Shown here: positions 11,519 to 21,518 of the stretch, one piece after another
Numbering within the stretch: the first letter of the stretch is position 1
Layout: each line of letters starts with the position of its first letter
Source: an uncultured beta proteobacterium
GTDB lineage: Bacteria > Pseudomonadota > Gammaproteobacteria > Burkholderiales > Burkholderiaceae_C
Assembly (NCBI GenBank): GCA_903828235.1
Contig: CAIKLM010000122.1
Location: 45,281-109,280 of the forward strand
Direction of reading: 5' to 3'
DNA: 64,000 bases
Program-made: the position numbers and the translations under genes
Notes under the pieces: model-generated
What the model was told of the DNA's origin: nothing
Seen by the model: only the letters and a program-made list of their open reading frames with translations
Database searches by the model: none

Positions 11519-12069
11519 GCTGCACCCCCGGCGCGAACGCTGCGAGCGCCCATCAAACGACGCCCACCCCACAGGAGAAGGGCCAGGACCGCCACTCCGC
11601 CCGCAGCCCAGCCTGCGTACTTCGTCCAGGCAATGGATGCGACCGCCTCCTCGGTGTGCGCCTCCTCGTGGATGTCGAGTTCACCGGCCAGCAAGTCGGT
11701 CTCATTGCCTGCGATCACGGTTGCGGCGACCGGCAGAACGCCGGGCTTGGGCTCATCGGGCAACACGACTTCGTATTCGTCCTCACCTTGTTTCTCGGCC
11801 TTGAACTTCGCGCCGCCGATCTCGAGCTCGATCTGCGCGCCGCGCACCGGGCTGTTGTCGGCAAAGCGGTCGAGGTACAGGGTGATCTGCTTGCCGCTGA
11901 GCACGCCGACGAGCTCGAAGGTCTCTGACACCGCAGAGAACCGCGGGAGTGCTTGGCCGACGGCCGCGGGTGCAGCGTCACCGTGGTCATGGCCTTCACC
12001 CGCCCAGGCGGGCACAGCAAGGAGGATGGCCGCAGCGAGCAGCGCGGCCGGGAGTTTCGGGAAGTTCAT
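11515..12069 (-). CDS. Membrane-anchored periplasmic protein with His-rich N-terminus, czc-operon associated
   Basis: MNFPKLPAALLAAAILLAVPAWAGEGHDHGD...; C-terminal TM helix. Confidence 0.75.
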   Translation of the reverse strand: MNFPKLPAALLAAAILLAVPAWAGEGHDHGDAAPAAVGQALPRFSAVSETFELVGVLSGKQITLYLDRFADNSPVRGAQIELEIGGAKFKAEKQGEDEYEVVLPDEPKPGVLPVAATVIAGNETDLLAGELDIHEEAHTEEAVASIAWTKYAGWAAGGVAVLALLLWGGRRLMGARSVRAGGAA

Positions 12070-12125
12070 GGAAGGGTTCCTGGAGGATTCGGGGGTAGGA
12101 ATCACGGACACGGCGCCGGCAGCCA

Positions 12126-13439
12126 TCACTGGGGCAGAAGGCCGAGGGCCTGGCGCCATGCGGAAATCGCTGCCGAGAGTTCGATGCGGGTGCGTGCCGC
12201 CTGTCGGTCGGCCTCGGCGGCTTCGGCCTCGATGCGCAGGCGTGTCGGCAGATCGGTTTCGCCGAGTCGGAAGGACTTATCGAAGAAGCCGCGCGACTCG
12301 CGGGCGAGTTGCGCACGCCTTTCGGCGGCTGCCAACTGCGTGCGCGAGGCTTCGACACGCACGCGCGCCGCTTCCCGTTCTGCAGTGAGACGTTCACGTT
12401 CCAGTGCCAACTGGGCCTGGACTTCGGTCGCCTCGGCGCGCGCGTTGGCGCTGCGGGCATCGAAGCGCGGCCCAGCGCCGAAGGGGATGCGGATGGCCAG
12501 CGTGATGGTTTGCTGGGACGCCTCGCCGCGGGCACCGCGGTCTCGCGTGGTTGCCAGCATCAGCTCGGGGTTGGCGCGCGACTGGGTGGCGGTCAGCGCG
12601 ACGGTTCGATCTGCCACGGTGGCGCGGTCCTTGAGCTCCTGCAAAGCGGCGTGCGCTTCGAGCTCAGTGGCTGCGGCGCCGGGATCCGGCTCGGCCAGGG
12701 TGTCGCCTGCGCCAGACAATGCGGGTGCGGCGCCGGCCAGCGCACGCAGATGCTGTCGTGCCGCCGCGAGGCCGGCCTCGGCCTGCGCCACAGCAGCTTC
12801 CGCGCTGGCCACCGCGCCGTCAGCCTGGTGCTGGTCGGCGCGGGCCAGATCGCCGGCCTTCGCACGCCGGGCCACGTCAGCGGCAATGAGGCGGGTGTTT
12901 TCGAGTTGATCGCGGGCGGTTCCGACCTCGATGCGCGCACGCTGCCACTGCCACCAGGCATCGCGGACGGTGGCGGCGACGCGCAGTTGTGCCGCAGTGG
13001 CCCGGCTTTCGATGGCAGCGCCCTCGGCGTCGGCCAGCGCTGCGCTGCGGCCACGTTCACCGGGCAGCCACAGCGGCACGGCGATGCCGACCTCTACCTC
13101 ACGCGCGCCCTGGTTGTTGCCCAGGCGGTCGGTCTTGTTCGAGAGTTCCAGCGCTGCCGGCTCTGGCGTCCACGCCTTCGCTGCGCTTTGCTGAGCGCGT
13201 ACAGCGTCGCGCCGCGCCTGCAGCGCCAGAGCTTCGGGCTGGCGGGCCCATGCAGCTTCATAAACCTGGCGCAGGCTCAGTGTGCTTGCGGCGGCTTCCG
13301 TGCCTGCCGCTCCTGCAGCCGTGGCAGTCGCAGCGGCCGCCGTAGCGGCCTGTGCCTGCACAGTCGTGCCGCAGAAGGTCGCGGCGGCAACCACGCTGGC
13401 GCGCAGCAGCAGGGCCCTCGTTCGAGTTCTTGGTGTCAT
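12126..13439 (-). CDS. czcC: TolC-family outer-membrane protein, CzcC-like
   Basis: MTPRTRTRALLLRAS...; OEP repeat pattern; czcCBA order. Confidence 0.85.
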   Translation of the reverse strand: MTPRTRTRALLLRASVVAAATFCGTTVQAQAATAAAATATAAGAAGTEAAASTLSLRQVYEAAWARQPEALALQARRDAVRAQQSAAKAWTPEPAALELSNKTDRLGNNQGAREVEVGIAVPLWLPGERGRSAALADAEGAAIESRATAAQLRVAATVRDAWWQWQRARIEVGTARDQLENTRLIAADVARRAKAGDLARADQHQADGAVASAEAAVAQAEAGLAAARQHLRALAGAAPALSGAGDTLAEPDPGAAATELEAHAALQELKDRATVADRTVALTATQSRANPELMLATTRDRGARGEASQQTITLAIRIPFGAGPRFDARSANARAEATEVQAQLALERERLTAEREAARVRVEASRTQLAAAERRAQLARESRGFFDKSFRLGETDLPTRLRIEAEAAEADRQAARTRIELSAAISAWRQALGLLPQ

Positions 13440-13621
13440 CCGATGCTCCAGTGTTGAAAACAACTCACGGGAGATCGGCAAGCGGCGACCAACAGGTCGC
13501 GTCGTGCCCGACGGCGCCGCAGACTGCGGCGCACACTCAGGCGCGAACGGGCTTCAGAAAGGGAAGAGACCCGCCTCGCCGATCAGGCGAGGGGCCGCCA
13601 CTGAGGGCGTTCGGGTCGGGT
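13437..13621. repeat. Copy A of ~185-bp czcI-czcC junction repeat
   Basis: Near-identical to 22996-23181; includes czcC start, intergenic spacer and czcI 3' end. Confidence 0.85.
13574..13592 (-). promoter_or_regulatory. Hairpin over czcI stop codon (CCTCGCC-gatca-GGCGAGG)
   Basis: Perfect 7-bp stem; conserved at 23134-23152. Confidence 0.55.
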
Positions 13622-13981
13622 GGGCGTGTGTGCGCCGCTGGCCACGTCGATGGTGGCGCCCGGCGGCTCAACCGAAACCCCGGCAGTAAGGTAGGACGGC
13701 AAGGACAGCATCACACTGCAGTTGCCATGGCACTGACCACAGTCCAGATCGATGGCGCCTGGTGCTTTGTCGGCCTGAAGTTCAGTGGTGGCTTTCGAAT
13801 CCGCAAACGTCTTGCCATCGCCATCGCCATCGCCCTCAGCCGCAGAGTGATGGTGGTGCTCATGATGACCGAAGTGCCCGGACACAACTCCACGCTCATG
13901 CCCGCAGTACGGCGCCACTGCCGCCCAGCTGAACTGGAACGGCAGCAGAACAAGAAAGAAGATGGCAAGGAGGCGGGACAT
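13583..13981 (-). CDS. czcI: CzcI-like His/Cys-rich metal resistance protein
   Basis: MSRLLAIFFLVLLPFQFSWAAVAPYCGHE...HHEHHHH...DCGQCHGNCSVMLSLPS; upstream of czcCBA. Confidence 0.75.
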   Translation of the reverse strand: MSRLLAIFFLVLLPFQFSWAAVAPYCGHERGVVSGHFGHHEHHHHSAAEGDGDGDGKTFADSKATTELQADKAPGAIDLDCGQCHGNCSVMLSLPSYLTAGVSVEPPGATIDVASGAHTPTRPERPQWRPLA

Positions 13982-14167
13982 TGCAACAAGTCTAACGGAC
14001 ACAGGGTTTTCCTGGGCCCAACCCAGCTGACTCGTTCTCTACCTTCTGGCAGATCCAAAGCCATGGGACCACCTGCGACGCCCACCCCGGCCGGCGCGAC
14101 GTGCCTTTGTCGCACGCGGTCGAGAGCTTCGATGCGAACAGAGCAGGCCTTTGCAGGATGGTCATCA

Positions 14168-14437
14168 TCAGTCCCGTTGTCGGTGGCTCGTGGACGGGCG
14201 CTTCGGATGCTTGCGCTTTTTGACCACCTGACTCTTCGCGAGACGCTGTTGCAGTCGCTGGCTGTATCTGAGCACGGGTTCCGGTCGCGGGATGGGATGC
14301 CGCGCGCGCCAGTAGCGGTGAATCAACCAGGCCACCCCACCCGCAGCAAGCACGACCAACCAAATCCAGGTCAGTGTCTGAGCAAGCGCTGAGTCGAGGT
14401 ACTTGACCTGCATAGAAGTCGCTGGAGCCAGAGGCAA
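14168..14437 (-). CDS. Small membrane protein, hypothetical
   Basis: 89 aa with one TM segment (TWIWLVVLAAGGVAWLIHRYW). Confidence 0.4.
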   Translation of the reverse strand: MPLAPATSMQVKYLDSALAQTLTWIWLVVLAAGGVAWLIHRYWRARHPIPRPEPVLRYSQRLQQRLAKSQVVKKRKHPKRPSTSHRQRD

Positions 14438-14812
14438 GATAGGACGAACAGTAAGCTATCACGGAGCAGGCTTCCAACGCCAATCACCGCCAACCAGCGC
14501 CGGATAGAGCGGCAGGCGGATTCTGGATCGCTTCAGCTCCGTGAGCTGACCGCTCGGGCGAGCCCTCTCTCCACGCGTGATACGGCCAAGAGCAGTTGCC
14601 CGGCACATCGAGGCGCTTGTCACTCTCGCACCCTGTGCGCACGACTGGTTGCAGTCAATGCGGCGAGGCATCTCCATCTCTCCGCACTTGGCGGCCTAGA
14701 CACGGGCTCCCCGCCTTGTAAAACAACTGGGGACGCGCCGGCCGGGGCAGCGCACTGGCAACCTGCGAATTCCTGCCAGCGCGCAGAAGCCGAGGACTGC
14801 ACCGCAACGATC

Positions 14813-15157
14813 TCAGTGCCGATTCGACGGGCTGCGGCCGACGTGCACGGCGAAGGGCTTGCTGGCAAAGCCTGCCGGCGCGATTTGACTGACATCGACG
14901 GACCTCCGGTCGAGCCCGTTGAAGGTCCACGAGAACTGCTGTGCGCCGCTGCGGAAGACCACGCTTTCGCCGTAGCCGACGTTGAGCCGATCCGTGGCAG
15001 CGAGGTCCACGACGCGAACGGGAGCGCCCTGGGTCGCCGGCTGCCCATAGATGGATTGGCCGTTCATGAACACAGGTCCGCTGGCGGCAAAACTGAGGAA
15101 AGGGACGACGCTCAGGGCGACGAGGGCAGCGGTACGGAGTCGACGGGTCGATTGCAT
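14813..15157 (-). CDS. czcE: CzcE-like periplasmic metal-binding protein
   Basis: MQSTRRLRTAALVALSVVPF...VRVVDLAATDRLNVGYGESVVFRSGAQQFSWTFNGLDRRSVDVSQIAP. Confidence 0.75.
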   Translation of the reverse strand: MQSTRRLRTAALVALSVVPFLSFAASGPVFMNGQSIYGQPATQGAPVRVVDLAATDRLNVGYGESVVFRSGAQQFSWTFNGLDRRSVDVSQIAPAGFASKPFAVHVGRSPSNRH

Positions 15158-15264
15158 ATTCAGTCCTTTCGATGGGGGAAAGTGCCGGCAGCTGCACAGA
15201 ACCGCGCGCCTTGCCGACATCGAAGGTGACTGTAGAAACTGCATACCAACAGCCGCAGAACAGG

Positions 15265-15286
15265 AACATGACCGTCTCGTCATGTT
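15265..15286. promoter_or_regulatory. CopR/CusR/CzcR-type box AACATGAC-N6-GTCATGTT upstream of czcE
   Basis: Perfect 8-bp inverted repeat AACATGAC cgtctc GTCATGTT. Confidence 0.7.
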
Positions 15287-15319
15287 CGTCATCGGCAGTC
15301 GTGCCCGCTGTGCCGGGAT

Positions 15320-15775
15320 TCAGTGCGTTCCGCGGATGTGACGGTGCGGCGGCGCTGGCGTGGACTGGGCTGCCGCGGTGTCGAGCTCGTTGAGGATGCC
15401 GCACTGCTCGATGGCGTGGGGCGAGCCGCACCGCGCGCGCAATGCCTTCAGATCCTTCTGCAGCGTCCGCAGCTCGCGGATACGGTGGTTGACATGCCCG
15501 ATGTGCTCGTCGAGCAATGCGTTCACCTCGCCGCAGTCCTGCAGGGGGGCATCGCGCAGCCGCAGCAGCGTCCGGATCTCATCGAGGGTCATGTCCAGGT
15601 TGCGGCAATGGCGGATGAACGCCAGCCGCTCCGCGTGTGCGGGTGTGTACATGCGGTAGTTGTTTTCCGCGCGCTGCGCTGCGGGGATCAGACCCTCTCT
15701 TTCGTAGAAGCGGATCGTCTCGATCGCGGTCCCGGTCGACTCGGCCAGATCACCGATGCGCATGGTCTTCTCCAT
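15320..15775 (-). CDS. cadR: MerR-family Cd/Pb-responsive regulator, CadR/PbrR-like
   Basis: MRIGDLAESTGTAIETIRFYEREGLIP...; Cys residues DCGEVN and EQCGILNEL. Confidence 0.92.
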   Translation of the reverse strand: MEKTMRIGDLAESTGTAIETIRFYEREGLIPAAQRAENNYRMYTPAHAERLAFIRHCRNLDMTLDEIRTLLRLRDAPLQDCGEVNALLDEHIGHVNHRIRELRTLQKDLKALRARCGSPHAIEQCGILNELDTAAAQSTPAPPHRHIRGTH

Positions 15776-15790
15776 CTGGGAACAAAGTGC

Positions 15791-15821
15791 TTGACTCTAA
15801 ACCGACTTCAGGGTTTCCAAT
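15791..15821 (+). promoter_or_regulatory. MerR-type promoter (TTGACT-N19-TCCAAT) for cadA
   Basis: 19-bp spacer typical of MerR promoters, between divergent cadR and cadA. Confidence 0.75.
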
Positions 15822-15848
15822 GCCTGCAACCCATCAAGGAAAGCCACT

Positions 15849-18110
15849 GTGAGCACCCCCCACTCTCCAACCCCTGCCGCTGCAGCAGCCAAGCCTGCCG
15901 ATGCCTGCGGCGCTTGCCGCGGCGATGCGCCCGCTGCGGGCACGCTCCCCGGCGCGGATTTGACCGCCGGTGCGGCCCGCTTTCGCGTACCGACGATGGA
16001 CTGTGCCAGCGAGGAGTCGGAAATCCGGCGCGCAGTCGAGCACATCACCGGTATCCGCGCGATGACCTTCCAGCTGGGTCAGCGCACGATGGCCATCGAC
16101 GCACCGGCGATTTCCGTCGAACAAGCCCTGGTTGCGATCCGCAAAGCCGGCTTCGATCCGCAACCCATGCAGGACAAGGGAAGCGACGCGGCGACGGGTT
16201 CTGAGGCCGGGGCCGACGGCCATGACCATGGCGCCGGCTCGGGCGGCGCATGGCGGCTGGGTGGCGCCTTGCTGCTCGCCATCGGCGCGGAAGTGCTTGG
16301 TTTCTTCGCCCCGGACACGCAGGTCTGGAAGGCCGCGGGCCTCGCTCTGGCGGCCGCCGCCATCTGGCTGGCTGGCTTCGACGTCTACAAAAAAGGTCTG
16401 ACGGCACTGCGCCATGGGCGGCTGAACATCAATGCGCTGATGACGGTGGCCGTGACCGGCGCCTTCCTGATCGGCCAGTGGCCGGAGGCGGCCATGGTGA
16501 TGGCGCTGTATGCCATAGCCGAGTCGATCGAGGCGCGGGCCGTCGATCGCGCCCGCAACGCCATCAAGGGCCTGTTGGAAATGGCGCCCGAGGAAGCCCT
16601 GGTGCGCCAGGCCGACGGCAGCTGGGCGACCTTGCCGGTGGCCTCCGTGATGCTCGGCGCCGTCGTGCAAGTACGTCCGGGTGAGCGCGTGCCGATGGAC
16701 GGCGTGCTGTCGGCCGGAAGTTCCAGCATCAACCAGGCGCCGGTCACGGGCGAGAGCATTCCGGTCGACAAGGCGCTCGGCGATCCGGTCTTCGCGGGGA
16801 CGATCAACGAGACCGGTACCTTCGAATTCGAGGTCAACGCGCTGGCCTCGAACTCGACGCTCGCTCGCATCATCCACGCGGTCGAGCAAGCCCAGGGGAC
16901 GAGGGCGCCCACCCAGGGCTTCGTCGACCGCTTTGCCGCCGTCTACACGCCGGCGGTCTTCGTCATCGCGCTGGCCGTGGCACTGCTCGGTCCCTGGTTG
17001 CTCGACTGGACCTGGCTGGAGGCGGTCTACAAGGCGCTGGTCCTGCTGGTGATCGCCTGCCCCTGCGCCCTGGTGATCTCGACACCGGTGACGATCGTCA
17101 GCGGCCTGGCCGCCGCAGCGCGCCGCGGCATCCTGATCAAGGGTGGCATCTATCTGGAGGAAGCCCGCAAGATCAAGGCGATCGCGCTGGACAAGACGGG
17201 CACCATCACCGAAGGCAAGCCCAAGCTCGTGGCGTGGGAAGTGATTGGCACCGAGGTCGAGGCAGCCACCGCCGAGCACATCGCCGCCGTCCTGGCGGGG
17301 CACTCGGACCATCCGGTCTCACGCGCCATCGCCGCCGGCCTGACCCCCAACAACGTCGAGGCCAAGGACTTCAAGGCCATCGCCGGCCGCGGCGTCCAGG
17401 CCGACGTCGGCGGAGCCGTCTACGTGCTGGGCAACCACCGCTTGATCGAGGAACGCGGTCAGTGTTCGCCGGCTCTGGAGGCGACCTTGCGCACCCACGA
17501 GGAAGCGGGTCGCACGGTCAGCCTGCTGGCATCAGGCGCAGGCCCCATCGCCTTGTTCGCGGTGGCCGACACGATCAAGGCCTCGTCCCGCGAGGCGATT
17601 GCATCGCTCAAAGCCCTGGGCATCACGCCCGTGATGCTGACCGGCGACAACCAGGCGACAGCGACGGCCATCGCGCACGAAGCCGGCATCGATGAAGCGC
17701 GCGGGAACCTGCTGCCTGAAGACAAACTGGAGGCCATCAAGACGTTGCAGACCCAACATGGCCTGACCGCGATGACCGGCGACGGCATCAACGATGCGCC
17801 AGCACTGGCGCAGGCCGACATCGGCGTGGCGATGGGTGCCGCCGGCACCGACACCGCCATGGAGGCCGCGGATGTGGTGGTCATGAACGACGATCTGCGC
17901 CGGATTGCAGAAACCGTCCGGCTGTCTCGGTCCACACATGCCGTGCTTTGGCAGAACATCACACTGGCGCTGGGCATCAAGGCCGTGTTCCTGGTGCTGG
18001 CGGTGTTCGGCAGCGCCACGATGTGGATGGCCATCTTTGCCGACATGGGCGCCAGCCTGCTGGTGGTGGCTAACGGTCTTCGGCTGCTGAAGAAGGGGGA
18101 GGGCAAGTGA
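15849..18110 (+). CDS. cadA: Heavy-metal P-type ATPase CadA/ZntA-like
   Basis: 753 aa; CPC (IACPCALV), DKTGT, GDGINDAPAL; N-terminal MDCASEESEIR. Confidence 0.94.
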   Translation: MSTPHSPTPAAAAAKPADACGACRGDAPAAGTLPGADLTAGAARFRVPTMDCASEESEIRRAVEHITGIRAMTFQLGQRTMAIDAPAISVEQALVAIRKAGFDPQPMQDKGSDAATGSEAGADGHDHGAGSGGAWRLGGALLLAIGAEVLGFFAPDTQVWKAAGLALAAAAIWLAGFDVYKKGLTALRHGRLNINALMTVAVTGAFLIGQWPEAAMVMALYAIAESIEARAVDRARNAIKGLLEMAPEEALVRQADGSWATLPVASVMLGAVVQVRPGERVPMDGVLSAGSSSINQAPVTGESIPVDKALGDPVFAGTINETGTFEFEVNALASNSTLARIIHAVEQAQGTRAPTQGFVDRFAAVYTPAVFVIALAVALLGPWLLDWTWLEAVYKALVLLVIACPCALVISTPVTIVSGLAAAARRGILIKGGIYLEEARKIKAIALDKTGTITEGKPKLVAWEVIGTEVEAATAEHIAAVLAGHSDHPVSRAIAAGLTPNNVEAKDFKAIAGRGVQADVGGAVYVLGNHRLIEERGQCSPALEATLRTHEEAGRTVSLLASGAGPIALFAVADTIKASSREAIASLKALGITPVMLTGDNQATATAIAHEAGIDEARGNLLPEDKLEAIKTLQTQHGLTAMTGDGINDAPALAQADIGVAMGAAGTDTAMEAADVVVMNDDLRRIAETVRLSRSTHAVLWQNITLALGIKAVFLVLAVFGSATMWMAIFADMGASLLVVANGLRLLKKGEGK

Positions 18111-18469
18111 TGTTGAAAACGGGACTGTCTCGCATCGAGGCCTTCGAGGCGGCCATGGCAGAAGCCGGGCAGCACGGGGCCGTGGGCGACGCCAGGAGCG
18201 CGTTCGCGGCCCTGGAACGGGCGCATGTGCTCGGCCAGCTTGATTTCCTGCCGCATCTGCGGGTTCACTGGCAGATGCTCCGGGTGGGCTGGTCAGCGGG
18301 CGACTGGCGCGAGGTGATCGGTCAGGTTCTGCGCCTCGCACTGGTCCCGATCGGACATCTGGTCGGACGCCTGCCGATGGGCAATACCGGCGGCGCGAAT
18401 GTCAGCGCCTTCAAGCCGATGACCATCCCGCCTGAACTCAAACGGCTGATCGAGGAACGCGACCGATGA
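18107..18469 (+). CDS. DUF3703-like protein
   Basis: 120 aa; AFAALERAHVLGQLDFLPHLRVHWQMLRVG; overlaps cadA end. Confidence 0.75.
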   Translation: MMLKTGLSRIEAFEAAMAEAGQHGAVGDARSAFAALERAHVLGQLDFLPHLRVHWQMLRVGWSAGDWREVIGQVLRLALVPIGHLVGRLPMGNTGGANVSAFKPMTIPPELKRLIEERDR

Positions 18470-18581
18470 CACCGGCGCCGGCTGGTCTCCGTCATCGAGA
18501 TTGATTCGCGCGGCCATTGCAGCCAGCTCCACCGCGTTGGAGTCCTAGCGCAGCGCGATCCATGAAGCCGAGCAATGCAAG

Positions 18582-19034
18582 ATGCAAGTAGACATCTCCA
18601 CAGAGCTTGAATGTTCGATGGATGACGCGATCACCCATGCTGTGACTACGCGTCTGCTGAACTTTGTCGCCTACCCGCTGGTTCAGTTCACACCGCTCGA
18701 ACCGCACATCTGGCCCCAGACCTGGGCCGAGGGCACGTACTGGGTCGGCGTGCGCATTTTCGGTTTCGTGCCTTTCGGCAAACAGGCCATCGTGATCTCA
18801 TACCCCGACTCGGCAGCTGGCTTCCTTCTGCGCGATAACGGCCATAGCGCCCTGGTCAAGGTCTGGGATCACACCATCTCGATCTCCACGGCCAGTGGGC
18901 GCACCCGCTATCGGGACACAGTCACCATCGATGCAGGCCTGTTCACGTTGCCGGTTTGGCTGTTCGCCCAGGTTTTCTACCGCCACCGTCAGCGCCGGTG
19001 GCGCTTGCTTGCCAAGCGCAGCTTTCGGTGCTGA
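18582..19034 (+). CDS. Hypothetical protein
   Basis: 150 aa ORF with plausible protein composition. Confidence 0.5.
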   Translation: MQVDISTELECSMDDAITHAVTTRLLNFVAYPLVQFTPLEPHIWPQTWAEGTYWVGVRIFGFVPFGKQAIVISYPDSAAGFLLRDNGHSALVKVWDHTISISTASGRTRYRDTVTIDAGLFTLPVWLFAQVFYRHRQRRWRLLAKRSFRC

Positions 19035-19081
19035 GACCCCGAGGGCGATCTCACGCTGGCGCAGGCGTGACCCCCCGCCTG

Positions 19082-20086
19082 CTAGGCTCGGAAGGAGTCG
19101 CGACCCAGCCTTGCGATCAGGCGCACATAGATCAGTTCGCTGAGCAGTTCCACGAGAGTCTGGGTGACGATGACCGCGGGCAGGACCGGGAGTGCCCCGG
19201 GGACGGCCAAGGCCAGCGGAAGCACCACGAGCGAGTTCCGCGTTCCGGTGCTGAACGCGACCGATCGCCCGGCTTCAGCTTCGAGGCGAAACGACCGAGC
19301 CACCAGCCAGCCAAGCGCGGGTGAGATGACGGCGAAGGCAACATAGATGGGCACCACTGTCCAGACGGAGCCGGCGGCCGGCCCAAGTTGTGGCAAAACA
19401 GCTGCGACGACAACGAAGAGCACCAACGCTGTTGCCGGGACTGGCAACAGCCCGAGCGTCACCAGTACGCGCGACGCGACCGAGCTTCTGGCAGCCCAGA
19501 ATTGCGTCAGTGCGGCGAGCACCAAGGGCGCAACGATCAGCCATGCGAAGGCGTGAACGAAGGGGCCCATGCTGACGAGCCGGGCTGCGTCCTCGCCGAG
19601 AAACACCGCCAGATACCCCGGCAACAACAGCATTTGGGCGACGAGCAGCATCGGGGTTGCGGCCAGCAGCAGACGTGCGTCGGCACGCCCCAAGTGAGAG
19701 AAAGTGACGACATAGTCGATGCAGGGCGTGAGCAGTACCAGCAGCACGCCCAGCCGCAGCAGCGGATCGACGGGAAGGAATTGGATGAGCGCCCACACGA
19801 GAAGCGGCACGACCAGGAAATTGGCAACGAGCAGCGCGCCGAGGAAGCGCACTTGCCCAAATGCCTGCTTCAGTTCCGGCATCGGCACCTGCAGGAACGT
19901 CAGGTACAGCATCAGCGCCAAGGCCGGGTTCACGACGATCTCCAGTGCCGTCGTGCCAGGCACTGCGTAGGCCGCGGCCACTGCGGCCGCGACGGCACCG
20001 AAGTAGATGAAGATCTGCCGGTTCTCAAGCGCCTCCCTGATCAACTGCACGTTCACGTCTAACTCACTCCTGTTCAAATTGGGCAT
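19082..20086 (-). CDS. Bile acid:sodium symporter / arsenite-permease (ACR3)-like membrane protein
   Basis: 334 aa multi-TM; LLVLLTPCIDYVVTFSHLG; STGTRNSLVVLPLALAVP. Confidence 0.82.
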   Translation of the reverse strand: MPNLNRSELDVNVQLIREALENRQIFIYFGAVAAAVAAAYAVPGTTALEIVVNPALALMLYLTFLQVPMPELKQAFGQVRFLGALLVANFLVVPLLVWALIQFLPVDPLLRLGVLLVLLTPCIDYVVTFSHLGRADARLLLAATPMLLVAQMLLLPGYLAVFLGEDAARLVSMGPFVHAFAWLIVAPLVLAALTQFWAARSSVASRVLVTLGLLPVPATALVLFVVVAAVLPQLGPAAGSVWTVVPIYVAFAVISPALGWLVARSFRLEAEAGRSVAFSTGTRNSLVVLPLALAVPGALPVLPAVIVTQTLVELLSELIYVRLIARLGRDSFRA

Positions 20087-20120
20087 CGTCGCACGGGAAT
20101 CAGGATCTGCCCGTTGGCGT

Positions 20121-21518
20121 TCAAGGCCCAGGCATCACACCCACGGTTGCTGCTGGAGTGGCTTGCACCGGAAGTTCGTACTCGGCCGACCCGTCCTTCA
20201 AGCTCATGCCGATTGAAGAGATGCCGTCGGCCGATGTGGCCAGGGGCCGCCCTCCGTGCATGCGCGCGATGGCCGCCACGATGGCCAGCCCGAGCCCGTG
20301 GTTGCGATCCGCGTGGCTGCGCGAAGGATCGCCGCGATAGAAGCGGTCGAACAAGCGCGGAAGGTGACTGGGCTCGATCGCGGTGCCGCGATTGACCACC
20401 CGGAACTGCACTTCGCCGGGCGGTGACTGGATGATCTCAACACGCACCGTGGAGCCGCGCTGCGCATAGCGTGTGGCGTTGCCGACCAGATTCGACAGTG
20501 CCCGTTGCAGCAACGGGGTGTCGAAGCTGCCTGAGGCGTCGCCGACGATCTCCAGAGCCAGGCCCGCATCCTCGAGCGCAGCTTCATGGTAGTTGCACAC
20601 CTGCAGCGCCAACGCGGCCAGGCTGGTGGTCGGAACGCGTCGTGCGATGACGCCGCGGTCCGCCTGCGACAGGAACAGCATATCGTGGACGATGCTGGCA
20701 ACGCGTTGAAGCTCCTCCAGATTCGAGCCCAGCACCTCGCGCAGTTCAGTGGCATCCCGGGCCTTGCGCAGCGCGAGCTCGGTACTGCTGATCAGTGTGG
20801 CCAGCGGGGTGCACAGCTCATGGGCCACATCGGCGTTGAAGCCTTCCATTTGCACGTAAGCCAGCTCCAGCCGGCCGAGCAACTCGTTGAACTGGGCAAT
20901 CAGCGGCTCGAGTTCCTCAGGCTGTGCGGAGCCGTCCAGACGCCTGTGCAGCGTGTCGGCAGCAAGCTGGCGGGTCTGATCCACCAGGTCGCGCACCGGG
21001 CGCAAGCCCAAGCGCACAAGAAGGAACCCGCCTGCCGACACGAGGAGCGTGCCGGCCAGGGCAGCGAAGGCGAGCGTGAACCCGATACGACGCAGCAGTG
21101 CAGCGTCGTCCCGAATGTCCAGCATCAGTTCGGCGTCGAGTGTCCCTTGCGCTGGCGCCGGCGCGGGTACTGTGAAACGCGCGACGCGCTGGTCGATCGC
21201 TGGGCTTGGCGCAGACCGCCGATAGAACTCTGAACCGTCAGACGCCCGGGTCAGTGCGAGTTGCATGTCTGGGTGCCCGATGAAGAAGTCGTCGAGCTTG
21301 TGCTTCAGGGTCGCAACGTCACCATCGCGCGCCGCCTCCGCGAGCAGGTGTCGGAGCTGCACCTGCTTTTGCACCATTTCCTCCGCCTGACGGGACTGGA
21401 AGCCCAGGTGCGTCGCGCCATACAACGCGGCACAGACCACGACCAGACCCACGAGGCTCTGCAGGGCCAGCCAGTACGACAGCCGGCGCCCCAACGACCC
21501 TATGCGGCTGCGGCTCAT
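20121..21518 (-). CDS. Heavy-metal sensor histidine kinase (CzcS/CopS-like), module 1
   Basis: [16 protein letters not shown]...; H box [14 protein letters not shown]; HATPase boxes. Confidence 0.92.
   Translation of the reverse strand: MSRSRIGSLGRRLSYWLALQSLVGLVVVCAALYGATHLGFQSRQAEEMVQKQVQLRHLLAEAARDGDVATLKHKLDDFFIGHPDMQLALTRASDGSEFYRRSAPSPAIDQRVARFTVPAPAPAQGTLDAELMLDIRDDAALLRRIGFTLAFAALAGTLLVSAGGFLLVRLGLRPVRDLVDQTRQLAADTLHRRLDGSAQPEELEPLIAQFNELLGRLELAYVQMEGFNADVAHELCTPLATLISSTELALRKARDATELREVLGSNLEELQRVASIVHDMLFLSQADRGVIARRVPTTSLAALALQVCNYHEAALEDAGLALEIVGDASGSFDTPLLQRALSNLVGNATRYAQRGSTVRVEIIQSPPGEVQFRVVNRGTAIEPSHLPRLFDRFYRGDPSRSHADRNHGLGLAIVAAIARMHGGRPLATSADGISSIGMSLKDGSAEYELPVQATPAATVGVMPGP

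Noticed and set aside
10352-12388. 678-aa plus-strand ORF
   Set aside because: Spans several genes on the opposite strand (czcB, small protein, czcC); shadow ORF
15834-17312. 492-aa minus-strand ORF
   Set aside because: Antisense to cadA, which has all P-type ATPase motifs
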